The notes under the pieces: model-generated
The model's input: the letters and a program-made list of their open reading frames with translations, nothing else
Database searches by the model: none
What the model was told of the DNA's origin: nothing
Translations under genes and position numbers: made by a program
Shown here: positions 1 through 9,775 of the stretch, piece after piece
How the letters are laid out: each line of letters opens with the position of its first letter
How positions within the stretch are numbered: the stretch's first letter is position 1
Assembly (NCBI RefSeq): GCF_008831285.2
Contig: NC_045139.1
Coordinates: 35,621,706 to 35,685,705, forward strand
Direction: 5' to 3'
From: Nymphaea colorata
Taxonomy: Eukaryota > Streptophyta > Magnoliopsida > Nymphaeales > Nymphaeaceae
Length of the DNA stretch: 64,000 nt

Positions 1-408
1 GAGCCGATGCCAGGGAAGGAGGGGAAGAGAGAGAAGGAAAACCCCTCGCTCTCCTCAGTTTTCCATCTTATCTCTGCCGAATTCCTCCACATTGCTCTTC
101 ATCGATCGTCATCCTCTTGGTTTTTCAAGTTTCCCCGCTCTCTCCTGCAGATTCCGATGCCTTTCTTGGCTGATTTGTCTCTTTTTTATTTTCCGATTAA
201 GGGAAATTTCATTAATTTAAAGAAAGAGAAAACTACTAGTTTGGAGATGATGGATTCGGAGGACGATATACATGATGCAGCAGAGGAGGAATCCTGAGAT
301 GATTTCTACAGCGGAGACCCGGCGATGGCTAGCGATGACGACGAGGCCGACTATGAGTTCCTGGACAACGATACTGATGAATCCCCAAAAATAGTACACA
401 AAAGGTGA
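1..408 (+). pseudogene. ARIADNE-like E3 ubiquitin ligase, 5' UTR and broken exon 1 (copy P1)
   Basis: A fragment of an ARI7/ARI8-type RBR E3 ubiquitin ligase, a family that transfers ubiquitin through a RING1-IBR-RING2 module. Only the acidic N-terminus is here. Translation from ATG 250 gives MDSEDDIHDAAEEES, then an in-frame TGA (295-297), then DDFYSGDPAMASDDDEADYEF and a few more residues before the sequence leaves the family and stops at 406-408. The RBR domains are absent. The same TGA and the same breakpoint occur in the + strand copies at 17808, 25747 and 46531, so this was broken before the array formed. The minus-strand copies (for example 16865-17026) keep Leu in place of the stop, which shows the original frame. 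The family call rests on the MDSEDD...DDFYSGDTAM...DYEFLDND pattern recalled for plant ARI proteins. The upstream open frame starting at position 7 is only 5' UTR. Confidence 0.75.
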
Positions 409-2149
409 ATTATTTTGTATAGTTGAAGAACTTGAACAAGGTTTTGTATAGTTGAACTTATGAATAGTTTTTGCAAAAGAAAATTACAATAAAGAACATG
501 TGATGACTCCTTTAACGAGTATGCACTTTAGACAATCTTGATTTTGGAATCCCCTGTAAATTTTAGTATTGCAATTCATTCAAAAGAAAATATATCAGGC
601 CATTCTAGAACTAACCAAATCCTTGAGTTATTTCAACTGCCGTTATCATAATTATGTTTATCTAAATTGAATATTTTGACAAGAAGCAAACAGCTTCACC
701 ATGGAGCCAATTGTTGTTGATAAAAAAAAAAACAATTGAATGAATAAATACGAATAAAAACATACTTGTTAGAATAAATGATACGCTATCAAAAGTCAAG
801 CTTCATTGAAATCCTGCCATTTCACACATAGGAGAAACAATAAGTTTAAATACATATAGGAGAAACAATAAGTTTAATTACATATCATGTTTCTTCTGCA
901 GATAGTACAATTGAAGCAAAGAAAAACCATTGATATTGATCTTGCTGTGTACTATAACAGATTTTACTAAATGCTTGTGCTGTACTTGTTTTGCATCCAA
1001 AACATAAGCAAATTTCAACTTAGCTAATGATTCATTTTATCAAGCAAAATATCAAATATTGGAAACAAATAAATCGAAGAACGGCTAAGCAGGACGTAGA
1101 CATACTGTAGTGCTAGCGTTTTGGTAAATGTTTTCATGAGAGTTGGTTCTTTATGTCGTTTAAACAAAAAGACTTTTTAATTTTGTAAAAAGTTGTGACT
1201 TCATTTACATGGAATAAAAGTTCTTAAATAAAACAAAAAATCAGCCACTTATTTATTTTATGCATAGATGATACCTAGTTTTAAAAGCTTTTCTAAAGCT
1301 TGAATACATTGTGGCGTCCATTGAAAAGGCAAAAGAAAACTTGCCTAGACAATTCATGAAATAAGAACATCAAAGTTTTAAGAAAAATATATAAGTGAAA
1401 AAAAAAAGACAAATCAATTTACAATGTACAAAAATTTGGCGCTTTATGGCATTTAGAACAACTTCTTCATACCAGACAATTAGAAGAAGAGCTGACTGTC
1501 TTATGCAAAGAAGGGCTTTGCACTTGTATTTTATAGCCATGGTACCAGCTCCATATGGCAAATATAGATTCATTAGAATTTAAGTGGAATATCAGCAAAT
1601 CAAGCAATTATAGGTACTAAAAATAAAAAATTTATAATCTTTACTTTTTCAGCAGAACAATTTCTTTTTATAGGTGAATTTATTTTCATACGTTATCGAA
1701 AAAGATGTGATAGGTAGGAAGAGATGGCTTCATTTTTCTATTTATCTTCATTATCAATGGAAGAACATGTTTTTTGCAATTGATTGGCCAAATCTTTGAA
1801 TCTTACAAAGTCAAATGATGCTACAACCCATCTTGTCTAGTAATTCTTTCTATACTTAAAGAGATTGGCATTAACAGCGGGCAATCATTTTTATTTTCCA
1901 GTAATTATTTTCATACTCTTCTGTAATTTGGATCTGATCTTCACTGGATTGTTACCTTCATTAGGATTGAAATCATCGGCTGAGCCCCACCAACAAGGCC
2001 TTGCAAGGATAACCACTATAAGAAAAGCTCATGTCCAACTACATAAAATCACAAAGCTGCAGAAAGAAACAAGCACCAATTTGCATGTGATCAACGTTAG
2101 ATGAAGGCAAGATCAAGTTTTTTTATCAATGCATATATTCCATTTTCAT
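409..2149. other. Module A noncoding DNA; contains left arm of a long inverted repeat
   Basis: AT-rich sequence without a credible gene. From about 695 to 1760 it is the left arm of a long inverted repeat. The other arm is truncated here at about 4520-4862 and almost complete in unit IV (58379-59497). Shared landmarks include the stretch around the LTR-unrelated palindrome-like GCTTGCTGTG region and the conserved AGAAGAAGAGCT motif near 1480. Short open frames such as 1865-2104 have no recognisable domain and are conserved only because the whole module is duplicated. Confidence 0.6.
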
Positions 2150-2641
2150 TAGGGCTGCACACGAGCCGAGTCAAGCCTGAGCTTGGCCAGCTCCACTCGG
2201 CTCAAAAAACTCAAGCTCGAGCTCAGCTCGAACTTGAGTAGAGCTGTTTATAACAAGCTCGAGCTCGACTCTACTGCACAAAATCGAGCTTGAACTTGAC
2301 TTGTTTAATCCATTTAGATCATTTAGACATTAACTCGTTCAGCATTAACCCGTGTAAGCATTAATTCGTTTAACTCGTGTAAGCGTCAACTCATGTAACT
2401 CGTTTAACTTGTGTAAGCGTTTAACTCATGTAACTCGTGAAACCGTTTTTGATAATATTATATAGGGTACCAGTTCGTGAGTCGAGTTGAGTTCCTGAAA
2501 CTCAAACTCGACTCGTTTATCGTTTTGGGTATCTTTGTAAGCTCGAACTCGACTTGTTTATAAACGAGTGGAGCACGAGCCAAGTTTTTCCGAGCGTATT
2601 CGAGTCAAGCCCGAGTTGGCTCGGCACGTTGTGCAGCCTTA
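2150..2641. mobile_element. hAT-like MITE, family 1 (GAGCTCGA-rich)
   Basis: Non-autonomous DNA transposon of 492 bp. Ends are TAGGGCTGCACA and TGTGCAGCCTTA, a 12-bp terminal inverted repeat with one mismatch. It is flanked by a perfect 8-bp target-site duplication ATTTTCAT at 2142-2149 and 2642-2649; 8 bp is the hAT signature. The interior is dominated by GAGCTCGA/TCGAGCTC words, so it can fold on itself, and it has no coding capacity. Copies sit at the same place in units II, III and IV, so insertion predates the array. Confidence 0.88.
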
Positions 2642-2911
2642 ATTTTCATCATTCATGGATGATAAGCTAATTTACAAGGTCCATCTCCCACCGTGCCTCT
2701 TGCAGAAAAGGATTCGGTGTTGAAGGAGGTCAAATTAGCATATCTTATCAGCTTCAAAAGAATGGTATATCCAAGCTTGCAGCATATAACATTTGCAGCA
2801 TATAACTTTTTACTGCATGGAGGAGAAACAAAGGCAAATAGGTGCATGGGGACCAGTTGGTGCAGTTGCAGTACTTGACGTATGTTCATGGGTGCCCACT
2901 TGCATGGGCTA
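2642..2911. other. Module A segment homologous to module B
   Basis: Sequence between MITE family 1 and the ATCCGAAT-type MITE. Together with about 2020-2100 it is a diverged match to module B at about 13410-13720: both contain AAAAGCTCATG, then ACATAAAATCACA or GCATAAAATCACA, then GGTGAAGGCA or GATGAAGGCA, then GAAGGAGGTC, then CCAAGCTTGCAGCATAT. In module B this stretch reads on the minus strand as the C-terminus of an unidentified gene; here it is more decayed. Confidence 0.5.
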
Positions 2912-3207
2912 TAGAGATGCCAATAGATCATGTTAGAATTTGGTGTACTCTTATATTCACATATTCGCTGAATCCAAATGGAGAAAAATCATAACTGAAT
3001 CTCGATTTCACAATCCACTAAATCTGATCTAAATCCAAGTTCGATCGAATATTGAAGCATATCAGAATCCAAATATGATCAGATGTCATTTCTTAAGCTC
3101 AAATTCGATCCAATTTCTTAATCGGATATTAATTTTTCCATATCCGATTTTTTTTTTCGGGATGGTTCGATTGGATACCCAATCCAAATTGTATATTGCC
3201 ATCCCTA
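2912..3207. mobile_element. MITE, ATCCGAAT-rich family, TIR TAGAGATGCCAATA
   Basis: About 296 bp bounded by TAGAGATGCCAATA and TATTGCCATCCCTA, an imperfect 14-bp terminal inverted repeat. The inside is a run of degenerate GAATCCAAAT and ATCCGATT words typical of a common noncoding plant MITE. Flanks (ATGGGCTA and CCATGCTA) are at best a decayed 8-bp target duplication. Copies occupy the same place in units II, III and IV. In unit IV, Copia-2 inserted exactly at its right edge. Confidence 0.6.
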
Positions 3208-3636
3208 CCATGCTAACATACGTGTGGAAAGCATGGGCCTTGGCTCTTTCCACTCAAGATGTGTGCTTTTGAATGGATTCAGACAACTGGCGTCTCCTCT
3301 ACAAACAAAACATGCACCTTTGGGCAGTCCTTGAGGTCCGACTTTTTGTTTCCATCCACATTATCCACTCAAGATGTTCTTTCATCTCCTATATTTCTTG
3401 TAGATTTCTAAGGTTGTGTTTGTTTCTGCAGATCTTAGATCCACAGACTTGAGGTTGGGCAACACCCTCTTAAGTCCATGGTTTTTAATATGTAGCATGG
3501 ATTCCTGAGATCCTTAGTTTAAACAAACTCAGGATCTTCCAAATCACACTTCCAATGCAGTTTCATATTTAAGATCTGATACTATCAAACGCAATCTTAA
3601 TGATTCATTTGCATATTCAAGGAGTCCCCCATCCAT
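3208..3636. other. Noncoding spacer between MITEs
   Basis: No gene or RNA recognised. Low-complexity AAGATCT/GATCTTAG words recur here, and similar words occur in module B at about 12540-13060, suggesting a dispersed noncoding repeat with the AGATCT/CTTAAGTC theme. Confidence 0.4.
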
Positions 3637-3644
3637 CTTTTCAC

Positions 3645-4053
3645 TCGGGGTGAACATGAGCCGAGTCGAGCGGAGTTCAGCCATCTTGATCTTGGCTCGA
3701 CTAATGAAACCTCGAGCTCGACTCGGCTCGAGAATAGCTCGAGCTCAACTTGGCAGTTACGTGTTGAGCTCGAGCTCGACTTGATTAAGGCTCAACAAAC
3801 TCGTTTGAATAGAATTGATATTCATTGTTGCATGTTGAGCTCGAGTTCAACTCGATTAAGGCTCGACAAACTCGTAAACTCGTTTGAATATATCGACTTA
3901 ATTAAGGCTCGACAAACTCGACTAAGGCTCAAGCTCGGCTTGGCAGTTATGTGTTGAGTTCGAGCTCAACTCGATTATTTGAACGAGTCGACTCATGAAC
4001 TCGAGTTCGATTCGTTAAACAAATGACTCGGCTCGACTTGTTGTTCACCCCTA
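3645..4053. mobile_element. hAT-like MITE, family 2 (internally deleted copy)
   Basis: Ends TCGGGGTGAAC and GTTCACCCCTA; the left end carries one substitution from the TAGGGGTGAAC seen in the other copies. The 8-bp target duplication CTTTTCAC (3637-3644) has decayed to CTTTGCAC on the right (4054-4061). At 409 bp it is about 40-60 bp shorter than the copies at 21178, 29104 and 57180: a subterminal piece near the right end is missing. The interior is GAGCTCGA-rich as in family 1, but the termini and insertion site differ. Confidence 0.85.
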
Positions 4054-5103
4054 CTTTGCACCCTCACTCACCTCATTATCCACATCACACTCTGTCCTCT
4101 CTCTAAGCCTCTATAAATTATGTATATGTATATACGTAATTTATTATATAGTTATTAGACTGTTTAATAGCACTATTTGTCTATATTTACATATAATCTT
4201 TTATAGTAGAGCTACTTTAGTCAGGTGTACATTTAAAATAATTAGTTCTGACCTGATTCAACTGATTGCATAAGATGTGCTGTGTCGTAGAAACTCCACC
4301 ACATGGCCGCTGTTTAGGAGCACCCATGTGACAAAGCCCTCGGTTGGCTGATACATCAGCCGACCGTACCTTCTCAAATAGGGAAACCAAAAGGCTCCCA
4401 ATAGTCTCAAATGCACACTAATAATGCCAATCTATTTGAGTGTAGAAAGAATTGCTAGACAAGATAGGTTGTAACATCAAATTTGGTAAGATTCAAAAAT
4501 TTAGTCAATCAACAGCAAAAAAACATATTATTCAATGTCAATGTAGATAAATAGAAAACCAAAATCATCTCCTCCTACCTATCACACATTATCCTCAAAC
4601 ATATATATATATATATATATTCATAATATATGAAAATAAATTAACTTATAAAAGGCAATTGTTCTGATGAAAAAGTAAAGCCTATGAAGTTTCAAATTTT
4701 TCGTGCCTATTATTGCTTTATTTGCTGAAATTCTACTTTAATTCTAATGAATCTATACCATATAGAGAAGGCACTATGGCTACAAAATGCAAGTCTAAAG
4801 GTCTTTCTTTAGATGATGCAATGAGCTCTTCTTCTAATCGTCTAGTATGAAGAAGTTGTTTAGTGTTAATGAAATTGGTATTATATTGTGGAGTTTGAAG
4901 AGTTGGAAACTAGCAGTTAAGGTGGATGATAAATTTAGGGCAATATATAAGAGAAAAAGGCTAAAACATAAATGACCTCCAACCTCAAGAATTTTTATAC
5001 TATTGTTCGCGGAAACATAAACTGAAGGTACATTCTTGTGCTTGCTAAGTATTGCAGTCTAACTTGAATGCAACTTGGTCGTTTTCCTAGTCACATCAAG
5101 AAC
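4054..5103. other. Noncoding DNA with AT microsatellite and truncated right arm of the long inverted repeat
   Basis: Contains a short GGTTGGCTGATACATCAGCC inverted repeat near 4345, an (AT)n tract at 4600-4620, and at about 4520-4862 the shortened right arm of the inverted repeat whose left arm is 695-1760. Compared with unit IV, about 1.1 kb is missing at about 4863 (unit IV 58728-59850). No coding region seen. Confidence 0.55.
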
Positions 5104-5591
5104 TAGTGGCAAAACCATATGTGGGTTTGTGTGGGCAACTGCCCTTAAATTTTTTTTATTTTTTAAAGGCATCTTTAACTAATTATCTTTATATATAGCA
5201 TAGTCATAGAAAACACATTTTTTCGGAAAAAAAATGTTAAAAATGAAAAAAAACGCAGGTTTCCAATTTTTTTTTTTCACTTTTTTCTTTCTTTTTAGTT
5301 TTTTTAACTCCAAACAGCTTTTTTTTATTTTATTTTTTTTAATTGTTGCAAATCTACTTATCTTTTGATGTTTGTGTTATTAGTTTCTCATTTTATTTTC
5401 TCCACATTTTTAGTTTTTAAAATTTTTAAAAAATTTACCATTTTTTTTTTCTTGTCGTATTATACTTGAGAAAAACCTGACCGATTAAAACTCGAGACGT
5501 TATTTGTGACTATAATATATAAGTGTTCCACCTAAACATGAGTATTTTTATACGAATGCCTCTCCAGCCGAATTTTCTAGCTCCACCACTG
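5104..5591. mobile_element. hAT-like MITE, family 3 (CAGTGGCGGA ends)
   Basis: About 488 bp flanked by a perfect 8-bp target duplication TCAAGAAC (5096-5103 and 5592-5599). The consensus ends are CAGTGGCGGAACC and GCTCGGCCACTG, best preserved in unit IV (60090-60567); here the left end is TAGTGGCAAAACC. The interior is homopolymer-rich (long T and A runs) and noncoding. Confidence 0.85.
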
Positions 5592-5684
5592 TCAAGAACC
5601 CTTCCTTCCTTCCCCAAGCTGACAAAGTAATGGAATCAATAGTAGCAAAAGTTTGAGAATTGGGATCCAGTGGAAGATCAAATC

Positions 5685-5770
5685 TCCAGTTAGTCTTAAA
5701 GATTCAAAATTTCCAGTTAAGTATTCATAAAGATTCAAAATTTCCAGTTAAGTCTTTATAAAGATTCAAT
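5685..5770. repeat. 31-bp tandem repeat, about 2.5 copies
   Basis: Two full 31-bp units start at 5700 and 5731, each containing AGATTCAAAATTTCCAGTTA, with partial units on both sides. Units II (23566-23651) and III (31553-31638) have the same arrangement. Unit IV has essentially one unit (60671-60701), so the expansion happened in the I-III lineage. Confidence 0.8.
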
Positions 5771-6434
5771 TTTTCTGTATGCAATTTACCTAAAAGCATA
5801 AAAGAATGATGAAATGGAAAGGTCGACTGTGAATCTGTGAATCTGCAAGATCAATGTGACTCTCTTTCTCTCTCGTGTGAACGAGAGAAACTAGTGTTTT
5901 ATACTTTCATTTTACCTTTTTACCCTAATTTCAGAAAAAGAAACTGCCTTTTGTGATTTTCTAATAAGCGCTATCCTTCTCCTAGAAACTCTTAAATAAG
6001 GGTTTGAAGTTAATCAACTGCAATTTTGTTAATATTAACGTCTATCACTAATGCTAGATCACATTATTATCATTTTAGCTACCAATTGGGCTTTCCAAGT
6101 TAAGTTGAAAACCCATTCTTTGCCGTTGCTTGACAGTTTTCAGAAAAGAAGTGTGCACTTTATAGAAAATCACAAGAAGTCGTTACCTTTTCAGAAATTT
6201 AATAGAAAAGTAGGGTCAAAAGTGAAAAGGTTCCCATTGTCTATGAGCTCTTGCTGACACAAGACGTTGATCTTTAGTATGTTCACATTTCGTTATCGCC
6301 ACGGAATTCGTATGATTGGTTTGGCGATTGTTATTGCATGAAAAGTATGTTTCTACCTCTTTCTAATTCGTGCCTCCATTATCAAATGTTAGTTTCTAGT
6401 TATTTCAAGTAGTTGCGCGCGGCTACTTCCAATC
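5771..6434. other. Noncoding DNA, module A
   Basis: No recognised gene. The open frame 6051-6257 is present in units I and II, but it has no domain and its preservation is explained by the duplication. Confidence 0.4.
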
Positions 6435-6615
6435 AAGGGCGAAGCCAAAAAATTTTCATGAAGGGGACCGAATTAAAGTTTTTAAATTTTGATTAGGCCC
6501 CAAATATCAATTTTCAGATTTTTTATATAAAACAAGTGAATATTTTTAAAATTTACATATAAATAAAAAAAATTGAAGTGGGCCAAGGTCCAAGTGGACC
6601 CTACGTTGGCTCCGC
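6435..6615. mobile_element. Short MITE, family 4 (AGGGCGAAGCCAA ends)
   Basis: About 181 bp between AAGGGCGAAGCCAA and TTGGCTCCGC, an imperfect inverted repeat, with flanking TTCCAATC (6427-6434) and TTCCAATA (6616-6623) as a near-perfect 8-bp target duplication. Also present in unit III (32295-32474) and unit IV (61377-61549). In unit II the deletion breakpoint falls inside its left terminus. Confidence 0.6.
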
Positions 6616-6979
6616 TTCCAATACAATCCCATAAAGCTGCAGAATCTTGTTCATGCTTATGCCTAAATGAATGTGATTTCAGATCGACCAATGCTAATCT
6701 TTCAGCAAAATTGTTTTGCCGAATGGAGGGTTAAGATTGTCTCTAGGTCGAGTCGACCTCAAGCTAAGCAAGATTTAGTTAAACCCCAATGGCGGAACCA
6801 CTTTGTGGCTGCTGTAGTCAATTGCCCACACCAGCCCATAAAATTTGTTTTATTTATAATTATGAACTTCAGTAATTTTCACTTTTTATGATTGCCCATT
6901 AAAATTTGAAATTTAAAAGTAATAGCGTCTGTTAACTAGAAATTTCTGGCTCTGTCACTGGATTGAGACAACTCTTTAC
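6616..6979. other. End of module A, up to the Copia-1 insertion site
   Basis: Noncoding. CAATGGCGGAACC at about 6789 and GGCTCTGTCACTG at about 6949 resemble the ends of MITE family 3 in inverted orientation, but no target duplication is visible, so I do not call an element. The last five bases, TTTAC (6975-6979), are the 5' target duplication of Copia-1. Confidence 0.5.
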
Positions 6980-7435
6980 TGTAAGGATCATTTGGTGGGC
7001 CGACATATGTCTATGAAGAATTTCAGACATTATGGCTGTCTTAATGTTAATATCCGCTTAAGTGATTGCATTTTGGGATATTATGTCATTTTAGATGGTA
7101 TGAGGTAATTTTGAAATGTATAGATACCTGTACGCAATTACGGACTCTTTGATGGGTTGAATTCGTAATTGCCCTTAATATAAAATGGTAGCGGTCCCTG
7201 GTGTCGTGGAATGGTTGCTTGAAACGTTGGTTTCTAGGGTTGTCTCTTCCCTATCTGAGAGCGACCTCACGTGCGCCGCAAAGACTCTGGAAGATTCTAC
7301 CGCGATCTACCGTCCAGTTCTTCAGATGGATTCAGGTACGCTTCCGCTACAGTTAAGTTTTTTGGTTTCAATGATTTAGCATGAACATGAACCTCTTTAG
7401 GGCATATTGTTTTTGTATATGCAAATCTCCCAACA
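6980..7435 (+). repeat. 5' LTR of Copia-1a
   Basis: 456 bp, TGTAAGGATC...CTCCCAACA. A TATAAAA box lies at 7179-7185 (the LTR promoter). Immediately downstream is a 64-codon open frame (7185-7379), also open in the LTRs at 12236 and 33044. Confidence 0.93.
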
Positions 7436-7437
7436 AT

Positions 7438-7450
7438 TGGTATCAGAGCC
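7438..7450 (+). other. Primer-binding site, Copia-1a
   Basis: TGGTATCAGAGCC, two bases after the LTR end, complementary to the 3' end of plant initiator tRNA-Met. This is the usual PBS of plant Ty1/copia elements. Confidence 0.93.
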
Positions 7451-7559
7451 CTGTGTTCATTGTTAAATCGTTGATCTTTAGATGTATTTTTACGCGATCT
7501 TCCCTTTCGGATGTTCCCTATCTTCGGCTGCATGTTTTTTCAAAAAAAAAAAAAAAACT

Positions 7560-8105
7560 TTGGGCGTGGTCGAGCAACGGAAGCCATTAGCGATGGCTTC
7601 CGTTGCAGCCACCTAAGGAAGGGAAAGGGAAGGCGATGGAAGGCGTTGGCCTTCCGTTGATGGGTGACGGCAGGGAAGGGAGGCCACCGGCAGGTTCGCC
7701 GCCACCGGACGGCACCGTGCGACCCACCCAAGTCATTCGGAGCCCTGCCGACGCAGATGTGACATTTGGTGCTTGGTTGACCGAGCGGCAGTCTCACTGC
7801 AAGAAACCGCGCGGGCGGCGAGGGGAAACGGCCGGGGCCGACCGTTATGGCAGCACGGCGGACAACGACCGCCGGTTCGGGCGACGGCTGGCGCCCACCC
7901 ACCTCTGTCCTGCCCGTTTTCTTTTTGGGATTCTGAAGGAACATGCAGAGGAGCGGGAGAAAGGGCTTCGCCCACCTCCGTCCGGCCACGTCCAGCCTCG
8001 CCGAGGAGTTCACCATCGCCGGACGGCGCCGTGCGAAGCACTGGTGCCCACCCGCAGCCCGCCGGTGGCTTCTGGCCGCCGCTTCAGCCGCCCAAATCCT
8101 TGAAA
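7560..8105 (+). other. GC-rich leader of Copia-1a
   Basis: A roughly 550-bp GC-rich island in otherwise AT-rich DNA, between the PBS and gag. It opens several overlapping long frames on both strands (for example 7603-8103 plus and 7540-8016 minus), none with a domain; translations are Pro/Arg/Gly-rich as expected from base composition. The motif CCGGACGGC with GCCGTGCG context recurs (about 7705 and 8020), so part of it is an internal duplication. The same island is at 33420-33962 in Copia-1b. It could be an untranslated leader or captured host DNA; I cannot tell. Confidence 0.6.
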
Positions 8106-8879
8106 CCTTTTTTAGCCATTTTCTAACCGTTTCACTTGGTTTTGGAACCGATACGGTCTAATTTTGAACGATTCTTTCAATGATTAAACCGGTTCAGGCC
8201 TATTTAGGGCCTTGTGGGTGGTTTAGTTGTGGTTTAAGAACGATACAGGCCATTTTAAGGTCGATTCAGTGGTTTTTGACCCACTTAAGCACGATTATGG
8301 TACCGGTTCAAGAAATTTTGGACGTTTTTGGGCTTATTTCATTGAATCATTTTGTTTTTGGATTCAATGAAGGGACAATGTTGTATGCAATTTGGTTTAT
8401 GCATCATGTTTTTTGCATGTTATTAAAATTGTTAATGTGCTTTAGATGAATGTTTGGACCATGAATTGAACTTTGACAATGTCTATTGTTCGAAATGAGT
8501 AAGTTTGTACTTTATGTCGCCAAAGTGACTACAATTGTACGAATCTGTTTGTTTTTTGAACATTAGATGATATTATACTTGATCCATGCGGGCAATAATC
8601 AACCCAAAGGAGGATTGTTGCTTGGTCAGGTTTAAGTATACAGGGCAACGAATATGTGATAATTTTTTAGGTTTTCATGTGAATAGTGAGTCAATCCAAA
8701 GATGGGCTCGTTATTTGACAAAGCTAATTATTTATTTTCATTGTTGACCAAGAATACCACTTGTAGTTAATATTTCAATCCAAAGATTAGATATTAATGT
8801 TGTACCGGTACCTTGTGATGGGATTTGGGCCACTGTATTTAAATTCATATATATTTGTTGTTTCATCTATGTACATATA

Positions 8880-9775
8880 TTGATTGTGAGAATGTTTGGT
8901 ATTTTTGTTATTTGTACAGTGAGTTCTGCTTTCATGATATTTGCAAATTTGAGTACTATTCCTGAGTTAAATAATTCGAATTTTATAAGTAAGAAAAAAA
9001 AGACTGTTAAGGAAGTTGCAGTTGATCAGTCACCCATTAAGAAACTGAAGAAGCATAAGGAAGGCCAATCAGGCTGCTTCTTTTGCAAGGGTGAAGGTCA
9101 TACGAAGAAGAATTATATTAAGTATCACACATGGCGTGAAATGAGAGGTACACTTCTCACTTTGGTTTGTTCTGAGGTTAATTTAATTTCACTACCCAGA
9201 AACACTTGGTGGGTAGATTCGGGAGCTACTACTCACATAAGTGTGTCTATACAAGGCTGCCTAAATTGTCGAATGCCAAATGATGCTGAAAGATTCATCT
9301 ATGTGGGTAATGGCAAGAAGGCGAACGTTGAAACCATAGCAGATTTTCGGTTATTGTTAAAGACTAGTTGTTATTTGAATTTGACAGAAACTTATGTGGC
9401 ACCATCTTTGAGACGAAATTTGATTTCCATCTCCTCGTTGGACAAATTTGGTTATTATTGTTCATTTGGAGACAGTAAATTTAATTTGTTTCTGCACTCA
9501 AATTTCATGACCACTGGTTCTTTGTCTGGTAGCGATAACATTTATTTGCTTGATACGGTTGCTTCATATCATGAAACCTTGCATGTTACGTCTAGTAGTA
9601 CTAAAAGAAAATTAACCAACGAGAATTCTGTCATGATGTGACATAGGCGCTTAAGACATATCTCTGAAAAGGAAAATAAAAAGGCTTATGTCGAATGGAA
9701 TTCTTGAGTCCCTTGATTTTGCAAACTTTAATATTTGCATTGAAAGTATAAAGGGAAAACAAACAAACATTAAGG
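8880..9775 (+). pseudogene. Copia-1a gag C-terminus, protease and pre-integrase remnant
   Basis: The open frame 8880-9641 carries, in order: a lysine-rich stretch; a zinc knuckle CFFCKGEGHTKKNY in which the last Cys of CX2CX4HX4C is Tyr; the aspartic-protease motif WWVDSGATTH with its catalytic Asp intact; and the pre-integrase region (NLISISSLDKFGY, KRKLTNENS). A TGA replaces the codon before HRRLRHIS, the HHCC zinc-binding start, and the frame then breaks. The usual gag body upstream of the zinc knuckle is not recognisable. The ATG at 8880 is only the first in the frame, not a proven start. Confidence 0.85.

Noticed and set aside
7-297. 96-codon open frame MPGKEGKREK... repeated four times on the + strand
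   Set aside because: It lies in the 5' UTR and exon 1 of the ARI-like fragment, in a different frame from the exon; the repeats are explained by the segmental duplication.
5685-5770. CRISPR-like array
   Set aside because: A 31-bp direct tandem repeat without spacers, in plant DNA.
6616-6979. A further family-3 MITE between about 6789 and 6961
   Set aside because: The ends resemble CAGTGGCGGA/TCCGTCACTG but no target duplication could be found, and unit IV adds no support.
7540-8126. Several long overlapping frames on both strands in the Copia-1 leader (also 33337-33981)
   Set aside because: GC-rich composition opens frames in all phases; the two copies do not keep the same reading lengths; no domain is visible.
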